Assembly: GCA_028565715.1 (NCBI GenBank)
Contig: JAOXYC010179801.1
Span: 1-31,284 of the forward strand
DNA: 31,284 bases
DNA from: Phoronis pallida
Lineage: Eukaryota; Phoronida; Phoronidae
Direction of reading: 5' to 3'
A program made the position numbers and the translations under genes. Shown here piece after piece: positions 30,665 through 31,284 of the stretch (position 1 is the stretch's first letter; every line of letters begins with the position of its first letter). The notes beneath the pieces are model-generated. The model saw only the letters and a list, made by a program, of their open reading frames with translations. It did not search any database and had not been told where the DNA came from.

Positions 30665-30779
30665 CGATCCGCCTCCTAAAAAACCACCTCCTAAAAAACC
30701 ACCTGTTGATGACGATGACGATGATGACGACGACGACGATGATGACGATCCACCTCCCAAGAAACCAACAAAACGATAA
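1518..30779 (+). CDS. Multi-exon coiled-coil protein gene with three alternative C-terminal ends (whole-gene entry)
   Basis: Twenty coding exons, plus alternative ends, join in one frame. The summed shared exons (1-19) give 2541 nt, exactly 847 codons, with phase continuity at every junction. The predicted protein is hydrophilic and rich in Glu, Lys, Gln and Leu with heptad spacing, so a long coiled-coil rod is expected. There is no signal peptide or clear membrane segment. Linkers that break the coil lie near residues 550-570 (Lys/Ser), 630-650 (Thr/Pro/Lys) and 780-800 (Pro/Gly). The three possible tails are acidic Glu/Lys-rich (A), Pro-rich (B1) and poly-Asp with Pro/Lys spacers (B2). A structural or scaffold role is inferred from shape only. 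The conserved-looking stretch before the B tails (WNVANAYR followed by WLRWK) and the rod recall CCDC154-type proteins, but I cannot confirm this. The exon structure is well supported by ORFs and splice sites. Expression and isoform use are inferred. Confidence 0.85.
1562..3082 (+). other. Intron 1
   Basis: This is a 1.5-kb AT-rich intron with donor GTAAGT and acceptor TTCTTCTTTTGACAG. I see no exon or clear transposon in it. The minus-strand ORFs at 2264-2446 and 2465-2698 show no coding character and are treated as chance. Confidence 0.65.
3083..3547 (+). CDS. Exon 2: N-terminal Pro/Gly-rich head and first coiled coil
   Basis: It encodes residues about 15-170. A short head rich in Pro, Gly and Ser (PQFPSKFNTLPGIGG) is followed by a long heptad-rich helix that starts near LDAEERIRQLETRI and runs to SRRDLQAA. 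The ORF is open across the whole 465 nt. The acceptor has a good pyrimidine tract and the donor is CCAA|GTAAGA. It ends in phase 2. It is the longest exon of the rod and the strongest single piece of coding evidence. Confidence 0.9.
3581..3760. mobile_element. MITE-like fold-back element, family 1 copy a
   Basis: The left end TACCGTACACACCTGGGTAA is matched in inverted order by the right end with CCAGGGTGTGTAGGGTAA, giving about 25-bp imperfect terminal inverted repeats. It has the same ends and internal GGCATTCCCA motif as the element at 6836-7000. It begins 34 bp after exon 2. It has no coding capacity, and the ORFs crossing it are chance. Confidence 0.7.
4200..4319. mobile_element. MITE-like fold-back element, family 2 copy a
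   Basis: GATTATGAAT...TGTTCCAGCAACCAT on the left is answered by ATGGTTGCTGGAACACATTC and ATAATCA on the right. The loop region contains TGATCACAT and GTCACGTGATGTGA. The element is about 120 bp. Its AGCAACCAT and GATCACAT motifs also appear in the element at about 10180-10345. Confidence 0.7.
4366..4665. mobile_element. 300-bp inverted-repeat element with 67-bp perfect arms
   Basis: The left arm 4366-4432 and right arm 4599-4665 are exact reverse complements over 67 bp by eye. The unpaired centre is about 166 bp. The flanks share a TTAAGTT-like string (left TTAAGTTG, right TTAAGTTA) that may be a target-site duplication. Perfect arms suggest recent insertion. No ORF lies inside. Confidence 0.8.
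4880..5072 (+). CDS. Exon 3: coiled-coil rod
   Basis: It encodes residues about 170-234, from LEELRSELDNTSRAKDQLE to KKFEDDNRQQ, with regular Leu/Val/Met spacing of a coiled coil. It enters in phase 2 (AA+A gives Lys) and leaves in phase 0 at CAACAG|GTAACT. The reading frame is open throughout. Confidence 0.9.
5160..5772. mobile_element. Outer fold-back element interrupted by a second element
   Basis: TACGGTATT...GCCATTTTGGGACA at the left end is answered by TGTCCCAAAATGGC...AATACCGTA at the right end. The two ends enclose an independent inverted-repeat element at 5211-5581. This is a nested pair: the outer one was hit by the inner one. Confidence 0.65.
5211..5581. mobile_element. MITE-like element, family 3 (AAGCGCCCC-rich ends)
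   Basis: Ends TACCATATTCTCCCTAATAA and TTATTAGGGAGAATACGGTA are inverted copies, followed inward by AAGCGCCCC runs that are unusually GC-rich for this window. Similar TACCGTATT...AAGCGCCCC repeats are common in marine invertebrate genomes. A degenerate relative lies at 14338-14594. The ORF at 5412-5732 runs through its edge and is not a gene. Confidence 0.75.
6836..7000. mobile_element. MITE-like fold-back element, family 1 copy b
   Basis: The left end with CACACCCTGGTATAAGCCCA is answered on the right by TGGGCTTATACCCGGGTGTG. The internal GGGAATGCC motif matches copy a at 3581-3760 in the opposite orientation. It is about 165 bp. Confidence 0.75.
7072..7154 (+). CDS. Exon 4: coiled-coil rod, Gln/Thr-rich
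   Basis: It encodes about 27 residues, LDQMRKQNETHSQTEQ to GQIES, with a Gln/Thr-rich surface. The acceptor is TTTTGATTCACAG and the donor AGCAG|GTATGG. It enters phase 0 and leaves phase 2. It is too short to stand as an independent ORF but is fixed by phase with its neighbours. Confidence 0.85.
7155..7398 (+). other. Intron 4
   Basis: A short 244-bp intron, the smallest in the gene, with donor GTATGG and acceptor TTTTTTTCTTCAG. The ORF at 7212-7412 crosses it and is not coding. Confidence 0.8.
7399..7494 (+). CDS. Exon 5: coiled-coil rod
   Basis: It encodes LSELRDVVVDLRNKQDSETQ and on to MLEQQLQV. The heptad pattern is clear. It enters in phase 2 (AG+A gives Arg) and leaves in phase 2 at GTGAA|GTATGT. 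The acceptor is strong. Confidence 0.88.
7842..8067 (+). CDS. Exon 6: coiled-coil rod
   Basis: It encodes about 75 residues, from MNDLSSAINEQSRRREEAM through ERVRLQAKISEIAEDV to HSKFSQLER. The composition is strongly Glu/Arg/Lys-rich and helical. It enters in phase 2 (AA+A gives Lys), with acceptor TATTTTACAG. It leaves in phase 0 at GAAAGG|GTATGG. Confidence 0.9.
8068..9554 (+). other. Intron 6
   Basis: This 1.5-kb AT-rich intron has donor GTATGG and acceptor GCTTACATCAG. I see no clear repeat or exon. ORFs at 8302-8490 (minus) and 9104-9355 (plus) look like chance open frames in AT-rich DNA. Confidence 0.7.
9555..9683 (+). CDS. Exon 7: coiled-coil rod
   Basis: It encodes 43 residues, QMHAEQQARIDHEKETRESF to DDDVQQVRELQK. 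It is symmetrical (phase 0 in and out, 129 nt). The donor is CAAAAG|GTTAGT. A second GT donor-like site (CAACAG|GTTCGA at 9664/9665) lies inside in phase 0 and would shorten the exon by 6 codons if used. Confidence 0.88.
10180..10345. mobile_element. MITE-like fold-back element, family 2 copy b (diverged)
   Basis: GGTCAGGCAT...ATGATCACATCGCTAGTTACC on the left pairs imperfectly with GGTCACTAGTCATGTGATCAT and GGTTGCC on the right. It shares the GCAACCAT and GATCACAT blocks with 4200-4319, which suggests the same family. Confidence 0.6.
10399..10566. mobile_element. MITE-like fold-back element next to the exon 8 acceptor
   Basis: CCAATGGGGCTAGTTGACCA and GTGTATTATGTG on the left pair with CACATAATACAATAG and TTGCCAACTAGACCCATTG on the right. 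It ends only about 19 bp before the exon 8 acceptor AG, so the branch-point region of intron 7 probably lies in or beside the element. Confidence 0.7.
10586..10710 (+). CDS. Exon 8: coiled-coil rod
   Basis: It encodes LDRRKTNDTLSKLDESLSIL and on to DKIITAEIKS. It enters phase 0 and leaves phase 2 at TCCAG|GTTTGT. The frame is open and the heptad pattern regular. Confidence 0.88.
10711..11335 (+). other. Intron 8
   Basis: This 625-bp intron has acceptor TTACCTTCAATTCAG. A short direct repeat (TTGAAAAACATGA, about 11178 and 11212) is the only notable structure. Confidence 0.75.
11336..11462 (+). CDS. Exon 9: coiled-coil rod, Ala/Gln/Met-rich
   Basis: It encodes KHHEKASMDRIADVQEKLSM to MQMQKQGEK. 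It enters in phase 2 (AG+G gives Arg) and leaves in phase 0 at GAAAAG|GTAGTA. It has more Ala, Met and Gly (QQAVGGTVMQMQ) than the other rod exons. Confidence 0.9.
11463..11877 (+). other. Intron 9
   Basis: This 415-bp intron ends in the strong acceptor TCATGTTTTTTAG. No repeat or exon was recognised. Confidence 0.75.
11878..11952 (+). CDS. Exon 10: coiled-coil rod, short
   Basis: It encodes 25 residues, FERDIEDIRQNGGRSSINEI then LLEEK. It has phase 0 on both sides (75 nt). The donor AAA|GTATTT is weak, so this exon may be alternatively spliced. Its phase agrees with exons 9 and 11. Confidence 0.75.
11953..12538 (+). other. Intron 10
   Basis: This 586-bp intron lies between two weak splice sites (donor GTATTT, acceptor AAATTTAAATTAG with little pyrimidine tract). 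It contains a 66-nt exon-like segment at 12090-12155. Confidence 0.65.
12090..12155 (+). other. Candidate cassette exon encoding a hydrophobic segment
   Basis: It is framed by an acceptor TTATTATTTCTAG and a donor ATTCAG|GTGTAAG, is 66 nt long, and is open in phase 0, the phase of intron 10. It would add 22 residues that are hydrophobic and Cys-containing (PCTLAFCVALFVVH then CSSISFIQ), quite unlike the charged rod. It may simply be a chance pair of splice-like sites. Confidence 0.25.
12539..12604 (+). CDS. Exon 11: coiled-coil rod, 22 residues
   Basis: It encodes VEEVANEKISRLEDDVKKLQ then AK, a textbook heptad stretch. It is symmetrical phase 0, 66 nt, with donor GCAAAA|GTAATT. The acceptor lacks a strong pyrimidine tract. 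Confidence 0.82.
12605..13005 (+). other. Intron 11 with dispersed repeat
   Basis: This 401-bp intron has acceptor GTTCCAAAATTTTAG. The stretch 12775-12860 is a (TAA)n microsatellite followed by a dispersed repeat (see the separate entry). Confidence 0.75.
12775..12860 (+). repeat. TAA microsatellite and TATATAGCGC-type dispersed repeat
   Basis: ATAATAATAATAATA is followed by TTCTTATATAGCGCTTTCC and then CTCAAAGGGCTTTGCAATAC. This order (short trinucleotide run, TATATAGCGC, CAAAG-GCTTT) is a widespread dispersed repeat type in invertebrate genomes. Family assignment is from memory of the pattern. Confidence 0.5.
13006..13089 (+). CDS. Exon 12: end of a coil and Lys/Ser-rich linker
   Basis: It encodes 28 residues: VQTMLKHWKKDSEAGTSKRK followed by GASPRIPE. 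The basic SKRKGASPR segment breaks the coil and could be a linker, a nuclear-import-like patch or a phosphorylation region (inference). It is symmetrical phase 0, with donor CTGAA|GTAATC. Confidence 0.82.
13090..13733 (+). other. Intron 12
   Basis: A 644-bp AT-rich intron ending at ACCAAATTTTCAG. Nothing else was recognised in it. Confidence 0.75.
13734..13967 (+). CDS. Exon 13: coiled coil ending in a Thr/Pro/Lys linker (3' limit uncertain)
   Basis: It encodes DSERMDEAMVAIERLQSDLE through LEAIEELRISIADLKKR and then a non-helical SMTTPRKESPAVDNVKK. The frame stays open to a TGA at 13980-13982. The next exon needs phase 0, and no good GT donor exists in that phase. The best match is AAG|GCAATA at 13967/13968 (a GC-AG intron). 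A weak GT alternative is AAT|GTGAAA at 13958/13959. If neither is used, the exon would read through to the TGA and give a short truncated form. Confidence 0.8.
13968..14767 (+). other. Intron 13
   Basis: This 0.8-kb intron has a GC or weak GT donor and the strong acceptor TTTCTTCTTTTTTTAG. It contains a decayed family 3 fold-back element at 14338-14594. The minus-strand ORF at 14185-14385 is not considered coding. Confidence 0.65.
14338..14594. mobile_element. Degenerate MITE-like element, family 3 relative
   Basis: The left TACTGTAATCTCCCTAATAA and right CTAATTAGAGAGAATTTGGT are diverged copies of the 5211-5581 ends (TAxxxTATTCTCCCTAATAA type). The length is about 257 bp. More mismatches than in the 5211 copy suggest an older insertion. 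Confidence 0.55.
14768..14908 (+). CDS. Exon 14: coiled-coil rod
   Basis: It encodes 47 residues, LKTEVKGMIDESLQAQGEEM through LRKLKDLSEKVNEVEEQLKA to KMAN. Heptads are very regular. It is symmetrical phase 0, with donor GCAAAT|GTAGGT. Confidence 0.9.
15207..15232. repeat. Short palindrome
   Basis: CCCTGTAC, a spacer and GTACAGTACAGGG form a compact hairpin-capable inverted repeat of about 26 bp inside intron 14. No function can be assigned. Confidence 0.5.
15894..16065 (+). pseudogene. Orphan exon-like ORF, possibly a relic exon or gene fragment
   Basis: An open frame reads SLTHNMVSTFLSLVDSDAKG and then LVCPETQILLSGFNQMASVL to the donor-like ACAG|GTACAA at 16065/16066. The mixed hydrophobic/polar composition looks like a folded domain, not the coiled-coil rod and not random AT-rich sequence. 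Its best acceptor (GTAACAG) has no pyrimidine tract. The phases (0 in, 1 out) do not fit the host gene. Another frame just upstream (ending near 15900) is also open, which may indicate a frameshift at the CACACACA run. I do not recognise the family. It could be a relic exon, a fragment of a transposed gene, or chance. Confidence 0.35.
17242..17415. mobile_element. Left half of a 23639-type element, cut by another element
   Basis: AAGATGAATAAACC at 17242 matches the AAGATGCATAAGCC end of the 23639-23959 element. AAAGTCATAAAAA, GCACCATACTTG, CACAAATTA and CCTTGAATAA follow in the same order as in that copy. The match stops at 17415, where the next fold-back element starts, and the right half is not visible downstream of 17706. 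Confidence 0.6.
17416..17706. mobile_element. Long fold-back element with about 95-bp arms
   Basis: The left arm begins TCAAGCCTACCAGAGTTTCC and the right arm ends TCTGTGGTAGGCTTGA. Arms pair imperfectly over about 95 bp. Both carry repeated TTCGTGAGAGGGAA / TTCCCTCTC(G/A)CGA motifs and the ACCACCCATAATT block. It inserted into the half element at 17242-17415. ORFs on both strands here (17405-17608, 17459-17674) are products of the palindrome. Confidence 0.75.
17772..17778 (+). other. Perfect branch-point consensus TACTAAC
   Basis: TACTAAC stands 22 nt before the AG of the exon 15 acceptor (AG at 17799-17800), the position expected for a lariat branch point. It supports the exon 15 boundary. 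Confidence 0.6.
17801..17920 (+). CDS. Exon 15: coiled-coil rod
   Basis: It encodes 40 residues, NTNAANKAMQSKLDSITEWQ to KTIKEMQASITQIPED. It is symmetrical phase 0, 120 nt. The donor GAAGAT|GTAGGT resembles the exon 14 donor. Confidence 0.9.
17921..18290 (+). other. Intron 15
   Basis: A 370-bp intron ending at GTTGTGTTTCTAG. Nothing else was noted. Confidence 0.75.
18291..18367 (+). CDS. Exon 16: coiled-coil rod
   Basis: It encodes IYAVEEKFEVTKSDMSIKVS then EEKEE. It enters phase 0 and leaves phase 2 at GGAAAG|GTATGA. It is short (77 nt) and is fixed by phase to exons 15 and 17. Confidence 0.85.
18368..19041 (+). other. Intron 16
   Basis: This 674-bp intron has donor GTATGA and acceptor CTCATTGTCTTCAG. 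The fold-back element at 18405-18672 fills about 40 percent of it. Confidence 0.75.
18405..18672. mobile_element. Imperfect fold-back element, about 125-bp arms
   Basis: AAGGTCTAAAAACACATTTT...GTGATTTAATGCCAA on the left is answered by TTGGCATTAAATCAC...AAATTGTGTTTCTAAACCTTGG on the right. Arms are long but diverged, so the insertion looks old. It starts about 37 bp after exon 16. Confidence 0.7.
19042..19162 (+). CDS. Exon 17: last long heptads and a Pro/Gly linker
   Basis: It encodes EKEFENLKKEVSRLIHQAQA followed by a non-helical QQPIKPGGKPAPATVADVDN. The linker separates the main rod from the short C-terminal coil. It enters in phase 2 (AG+G gives Arg) and leaves phase 0 at the consensus donor AAT|GTAAGT. 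Confidence 0.9.
19163..20112 (+). other. Intron 17
   Basis: This 950-bp intron has the consensus donor GTAAGT and acceptor CAACTAACCCAG, with a CTAAC branch-point match close to the AG. It holds the fold-back element at 19571-19938. The ORF at 19896-20093 is not coding. Confidence 0.75.
19571..19938. mobile_element. Fold-back element with an internal direct duplication
   Basis: TTAAAGATAATGTCTCCTCG on the left pairs with CGAGGAGACAGTATCTTTAA on the right. Arms of about 150 bp continue through ACTAGAAATTTTGTGTA, TTGCATCTTAGTAAAAAAA and GGGAGCTTTT. The left arm carries a tandem copy of AAACTAGAAATTTTGTGTAA (about 19609-19656) that the right arm lacks. Confidence 0.7.
20113..20160 (+). CDS. Exon 18: 16-residue coil
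   Basis: It encodes DAVKDLQMKHQRDVEQ. It is a symmetrical 48-nt exon (phase 0) with acceptor CTAACCCAG and donor GAGCAG|GTTTGG. It could be skipped without changing the frame. Confidence 0.8.
20161..21150 (+). other. Intron 18
   Basis: A 990-bp AT-rich intron with a hairpin at 21017-21060 and acceptor CTTCCATTCTAG. The ORF at 20749-20967 is judged chance. Confidence 0.75.
21017..21060. repeat. Hairpin, about 20-bp arms
   Basis: AAAATGTGCCTTCATGACCT and GGCCATGAAAGCACATTTT form a near-perfect stem with a very small loop, about 90 bp before exon 19. It may be the core of a small fold-back element. Confidence 0.55.
21151..21237 (+). CDS. Exon 19: last shared exon, short coil
   Basis: It encodes VHASIRKLAESVQTVKTVLG then MKIQSESKA. 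It is symmetrical phase 0, with donor AAAGCA|GTAAGT. It is the branching point of the transcript: both the acceptor at 21668 and that at 23402 follow it in phase 0. Confidence 0.9.
21284..21362 (+). repeat. tRNA-derived SINE-like sequence
   Basis: TAGCCAAGTTGGTAGAGCAC (A-box and D-arm-like) and TTAGTTCAATTCTCAGTC (B-box-like) lie about 30-35 nt apart, as in tRNA-derived SINE heads. The cloverleaf is incomplete. It begins about 46 nt downstream of the exon 19 donor. Confidence 0.55.
21669..22508 (+). CDS. Exon 20A: alternative terminal exon, acidic Glu/Lys-rich tail (isoform A)
   Basis: The acceptor TTTTCTCATAG joins exon 19 in phase 0. The first residues RDADIQTLSSRISELR continue the coil. 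A short hydrophobic/Pro segment follows (LFITLSGVQIPSPDLGQSW). A long low-complexity tail rich in Glu, Asp, Lys, Asn and Gln then runs to a TAA at 22506-22508, giving 279 residues. The tail includes IIKVESD, which fits the psi-K-x-E form of SUMO sites (inference). It is likely disordered. No canonical AATAAA was seen in the 890 bp that follow. Variants such as CATAAA near 23274 are possible. Antisense ORFs over this exon are shadows of its codon bias. Confidence 0.85.
   Translation, partial: RDADIQTLSSRISELRLFITLSGVQIPSPDLGQSWNQPHFHYSSLMDERQESIPERIPESVPIIKVESDIDYREPISEEPEPVIEENKLLVEKKEALLKDERRPPVEDFKLEKSETVTVLHHPAEGELKNVPGQGEEKIADGDVGETIPSVDDQGETNPEKQEQGGEIGNDDKIGDENINTNKVSEVEEIEDETQASDADKSKQEVDEDQLKNGLPEEGAENDEKKNDDSSEGQEVNKQPDNLNENKNGKNSDDMKTEEEQKPTSDQNQDKKEPDMHNL
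22509..23402 (+). other. 3' UTR of isoform A, or intron for isoforms B
   Basis: AT-rich sequence with no further coding signal. It serves as 3' UTR after the TAA at 22508 and as part of the intron when exon 20B is used (acceptor TACTTGAAATTTACAG). Confidence 0.6.
23403..23587 (+). CDS. Exon 20B: alternative to 20A, coil and conserved-looking C-terminal segment (isoforms B)
   Basis: It encodes REDGIDKLSKEIEELRIVIE, then PLLNTKPHPKLFVKTKDDLD, DPEEAESKALEINKW and NVANAY. The first 16 residues resemble the start of exon 20A at half of the positions, so the two may be duplicated alternatives. It enters phase 0 and leaves phase 2 at TTACAG|GTATTT. The codon use and complex composition make it the most domain-like part of the C-terminus. 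Confidence 0.88.
23588..24298 (+). other. Intron 20B
   Basis: This 711-bp intron has donor GTATTT and acceptor GTGCTATTTTTCAG. It contains the fold-back element at 23639-23959 just after the donor. ORFs at 23679-23882 and 23841-24074 lie in or near the palindrome and are not genes. Confidence 0.75.
23639..23959. mobile_element. 321-bp fold-back element with long near-perfect arms
   Basis: Terminal AAGATGCATAAGCC at 23639 is matched by GGCTTATGCATCTT ending at 23959. Inside, GAACTGCGTGCACCATACTT...CTATGGTTGG pairs with CCAACCATAG...AAGTATGGTGCACGCAGTTC over about 100 bp per arm. A related half copy is at 17242-17415. Confidence 0.8.
24299..24659 (+). CDS. Exon 21B1: alternative terminal exon, Pro-rich tail (isoform B1)
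   Basis: It joins exon 20B in phase 2 (AG+T gives Ser) and encodes WLFMKSKWDYIRWKASTKNL, then a disordered tail rich in Pro, Lys, Asn, Ser and Gly (GGGPPKSPPPKTPPPKSAEA, NKPGPSSKPPSGNKTPSGG) ending KPEW and TGA at 24657-24659. The PPKxPPPK motifs could bind SH3/WW-type domains (inference). Its start shares a WL...RWK pattern with exon 21B2. The minus-strand ORFs here are shadows. Confidence 0.85.
24770..24775 (+). terminator. Polyadenylation signal AATAAA (isoform B1)
   Basis: AATAAA lies 111 nt after the B1 stop. A second copy at 24864-24869 is followed by a T/G-rich run (TTGTTTTGTCTTTTC), so cleavage after about 24885 is also likely. Confidence 0.55.
26208..26382. mobile_element. AT-rich fold-back element
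   Basis: CACAGTTTCAATATTTCAAA...TTTTTATCAGGAATTCGTAA pairs with TTTATGAGTTCCTGATGAAA...TTTGAATTATTGAAACTCTG. Arms are about 60 bp with a few mismatches. Confidence 0.7.
26939..26995 (+). repeat. Tandem duplication, 27-bp unit
   Basis: The unit TTTAAATTTGTTTCTGCTAA plus CTGTTGT occurs twice in a row with no mismatch seen, consistent with a recent duplication. Confidence 0.8.
27784..27998. mobile_element. Fold-back element with conserved arms
   Basis: CTTTATTCTCAACGTTTCAC and the following AAACAAGGCTGCTTGCATTC...GAGACACAGGTAA pair with TTACCTGTGTCTCTTGAAAA...TTTGTTTGTGAAACGTTGAG. Arms are about 70 bp with few mismatches, and poly-T/TATATAA ends extend the pairing to ACCAAG at both sides. Confidence 0.75.
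28560..29383. mobile_element. Non-autonomous Tc1/mariner-like DNA transposon (putative)
   Basis: TACACTTCTCAAAAAAAGTA at the left is answered by AACTTTTTTTGAGTAGTGTA at the right, and TA flanks both ends (28558-28559 and 29384-29385), as expected for a TA target duplication. The element is about 824 bp and shows no transposase frame, so it would need help in trans. The assignment rests on TIR and TA only. Confidence 0.6.
30095..30779 (+). CDS. Exon 21B2: alternative terminal exon, poly-Asp blocks with Pro/Lys spacers (isoform B2)
   Basis: It joins exon 20B in phase 2 (AG+A gives Arg) and encodes WLRWKRNLVKDLPGREDDAT, then seven acidic blocks (runs of Asp with some Glu, up to about 19 Asp in a row) separated by spacers of the form PPPKKPPPKKP. 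It ends KKPTKR and TAA at 30777-30779. Block plus spacer is about 25-35 residues. Asp codons alternate GAT and GAC instead of forming a pure trinucleotide run, which argues for selection on the protein or for an old repeat. The tail must be disordered and strongly charged. Ca2+ or basic-surface binding is an inference. ORFs on the minus strand and in another plus frame across it are artefacts of the repeat. Confidence 0.85.
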
Positions 30780-30789
30780 AAGTAACATG

Positions 30790-30795
30790 GTAAGT
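30790..30795 (+). other. Consensus splice donor 11 nt after the B2 stop
   Basis: ACATG|GTAAGT matches the donor consensus. It could start a 3' UTR intron leading to an exon outside the window, or be unused. Confidence 0.35.
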
Positions 30796-31284
30796 ATAGC
30801 TCCTGCAAGTGTCTATTTTATGATGCAAAATCCATTGACACAAAAGATCACGTGTTCTTTCGTTGGAGGCATCAATTTTCCGTTATTTCACTTTGGTTTG
30901 GCAAGTTTTACTTAAAACTGCAAATGTGGTAAAATCCAAAACAATAAACTAGCTTTTTTAAAACCTGATATCAAAGAACGTGAAAAAAATCCAAAGCATA
31001 ATAAAAAAAATACCAATAGGCCCTACAATAATGAAAACCACATAACCGACAGTGACTAAATTGAAACAGTTATGAGCAGAAATACTGTTCATTGATTGAA
31101 ACAAATAAAACCACTCGCTGAAAAAGAAACAAAAATTATCAATGTTTTAACGAGTTGACAACGTTTTTCTGACCTTAAGGTCACATTTCGTGTAAACTTT
31201 GCTTGTAATATGGACTAGAGGCTTGTTATAAATTGTTTTAATAATTCGTGATGACACACAAACTTTAGATAAGACAACTGGTCG
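30796..31284. other. 3' flank or 3' UTR of the gene
   Basis: AT-rich sequence, partly 3' UTR to about 30970. No further exon, repeat or RNA gene was recognised up to the window edge. Confidence 0.5.
30943..30948 (+). terminator. Possible polyadenylation signal AATAAA (isoform B2)
   Basis: AATAAA lies 164 nt after the B2 stop. It would be used only if the donor at 30790 is not. Confidence 0.45.

Noticed and set aside
30160-30770. CRISPR-like array (regular repeats and spacers)
   Set aside because: The repeat is in a eukaryotic coding exon, has a three-base periodicity and encodes Asp and Pro/Lys blocks. The spacers are not unique sequences.
30099-30808. Two long minus-strand ORFs (hydrophobic Ile/Val/Phe-rich and Ser/Gly-rich) and an additional plus-frame Met/Thr-rich ORF
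   Set aside because: They are the antisense or shifted readings of the GAT/GAC and CCN/AAR repeat. Their apparent membrane-like or Ser-rich composition is a by-product of the real Asp/Pro/Lys frame.

Overview
The window is animal nuclear DNA: AT-rich, with long introns, GT-AG splice sites, no operons and a heavy load of short fold-back (MITE-like) transposons. It most resembles a marine invertebrate genome. The species cannot be fixed from the sequence.

Almost all recoverable coding sequence belongs to one plus-strand gene for a long coiled-coil protein. I rebuilt it by reading exon ORFs and checking splice sites and phases by hand. A start codon at 1518 opens 19 shared exons (1518-21237) that stay in one frame for 847 codons. 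The shared part is a rod of heptad-type coiled coils interrupted by short basic or proline-rich linkers near residues 550-570, 630-650 and 780-800. The gene then branches into three possible C-termini. Isoform A ends in a Glu/Lys-rich tail exon (21669-22508, about 1126 aa in total). Isoform B1 uses 23403-23587 plus a Pro-rich exon (24299-24659, about 1028 aa). Isoform B2 uses 23403-23587 plus an exon of poly-Asp blocks separated by Pro/Lys spacers (30095-30779, about 1136 aa). All junction phases agree except that the donor of exon 13 is not a standard GT site. The protein family is not securely recognised. A CCDC154-like coiled-coil protein is a guess.

Layout: 1-1478 is upstream or 5' UTR/intron sequence with a tRNA-like SINE remnant on the minus strand. 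1479-1561 is the start-codon exon, with a two-codon upstream ORF. 3083-21237 holds exons 2-19. 21669-24659 holds two alternative ends. 24660-30094 is a long intron or intergenic stretch with fold-back elements and a putative 0.8-kb Tc1/mariner-like non-autonomous element. 30095-30779 is the Asp-rich end, and the remainder is 3' sequence with a polyadenylation signal and a strong donor just after the stop.

Outside the gene the main content is about 14 inverted-repeat elements from at least four families, several nested in one another, plus two tRNA-derived SINE-like pieces and short tandem repeats. No rRNA, intact tRNA, CRISPR or prokaryotic feature was found.
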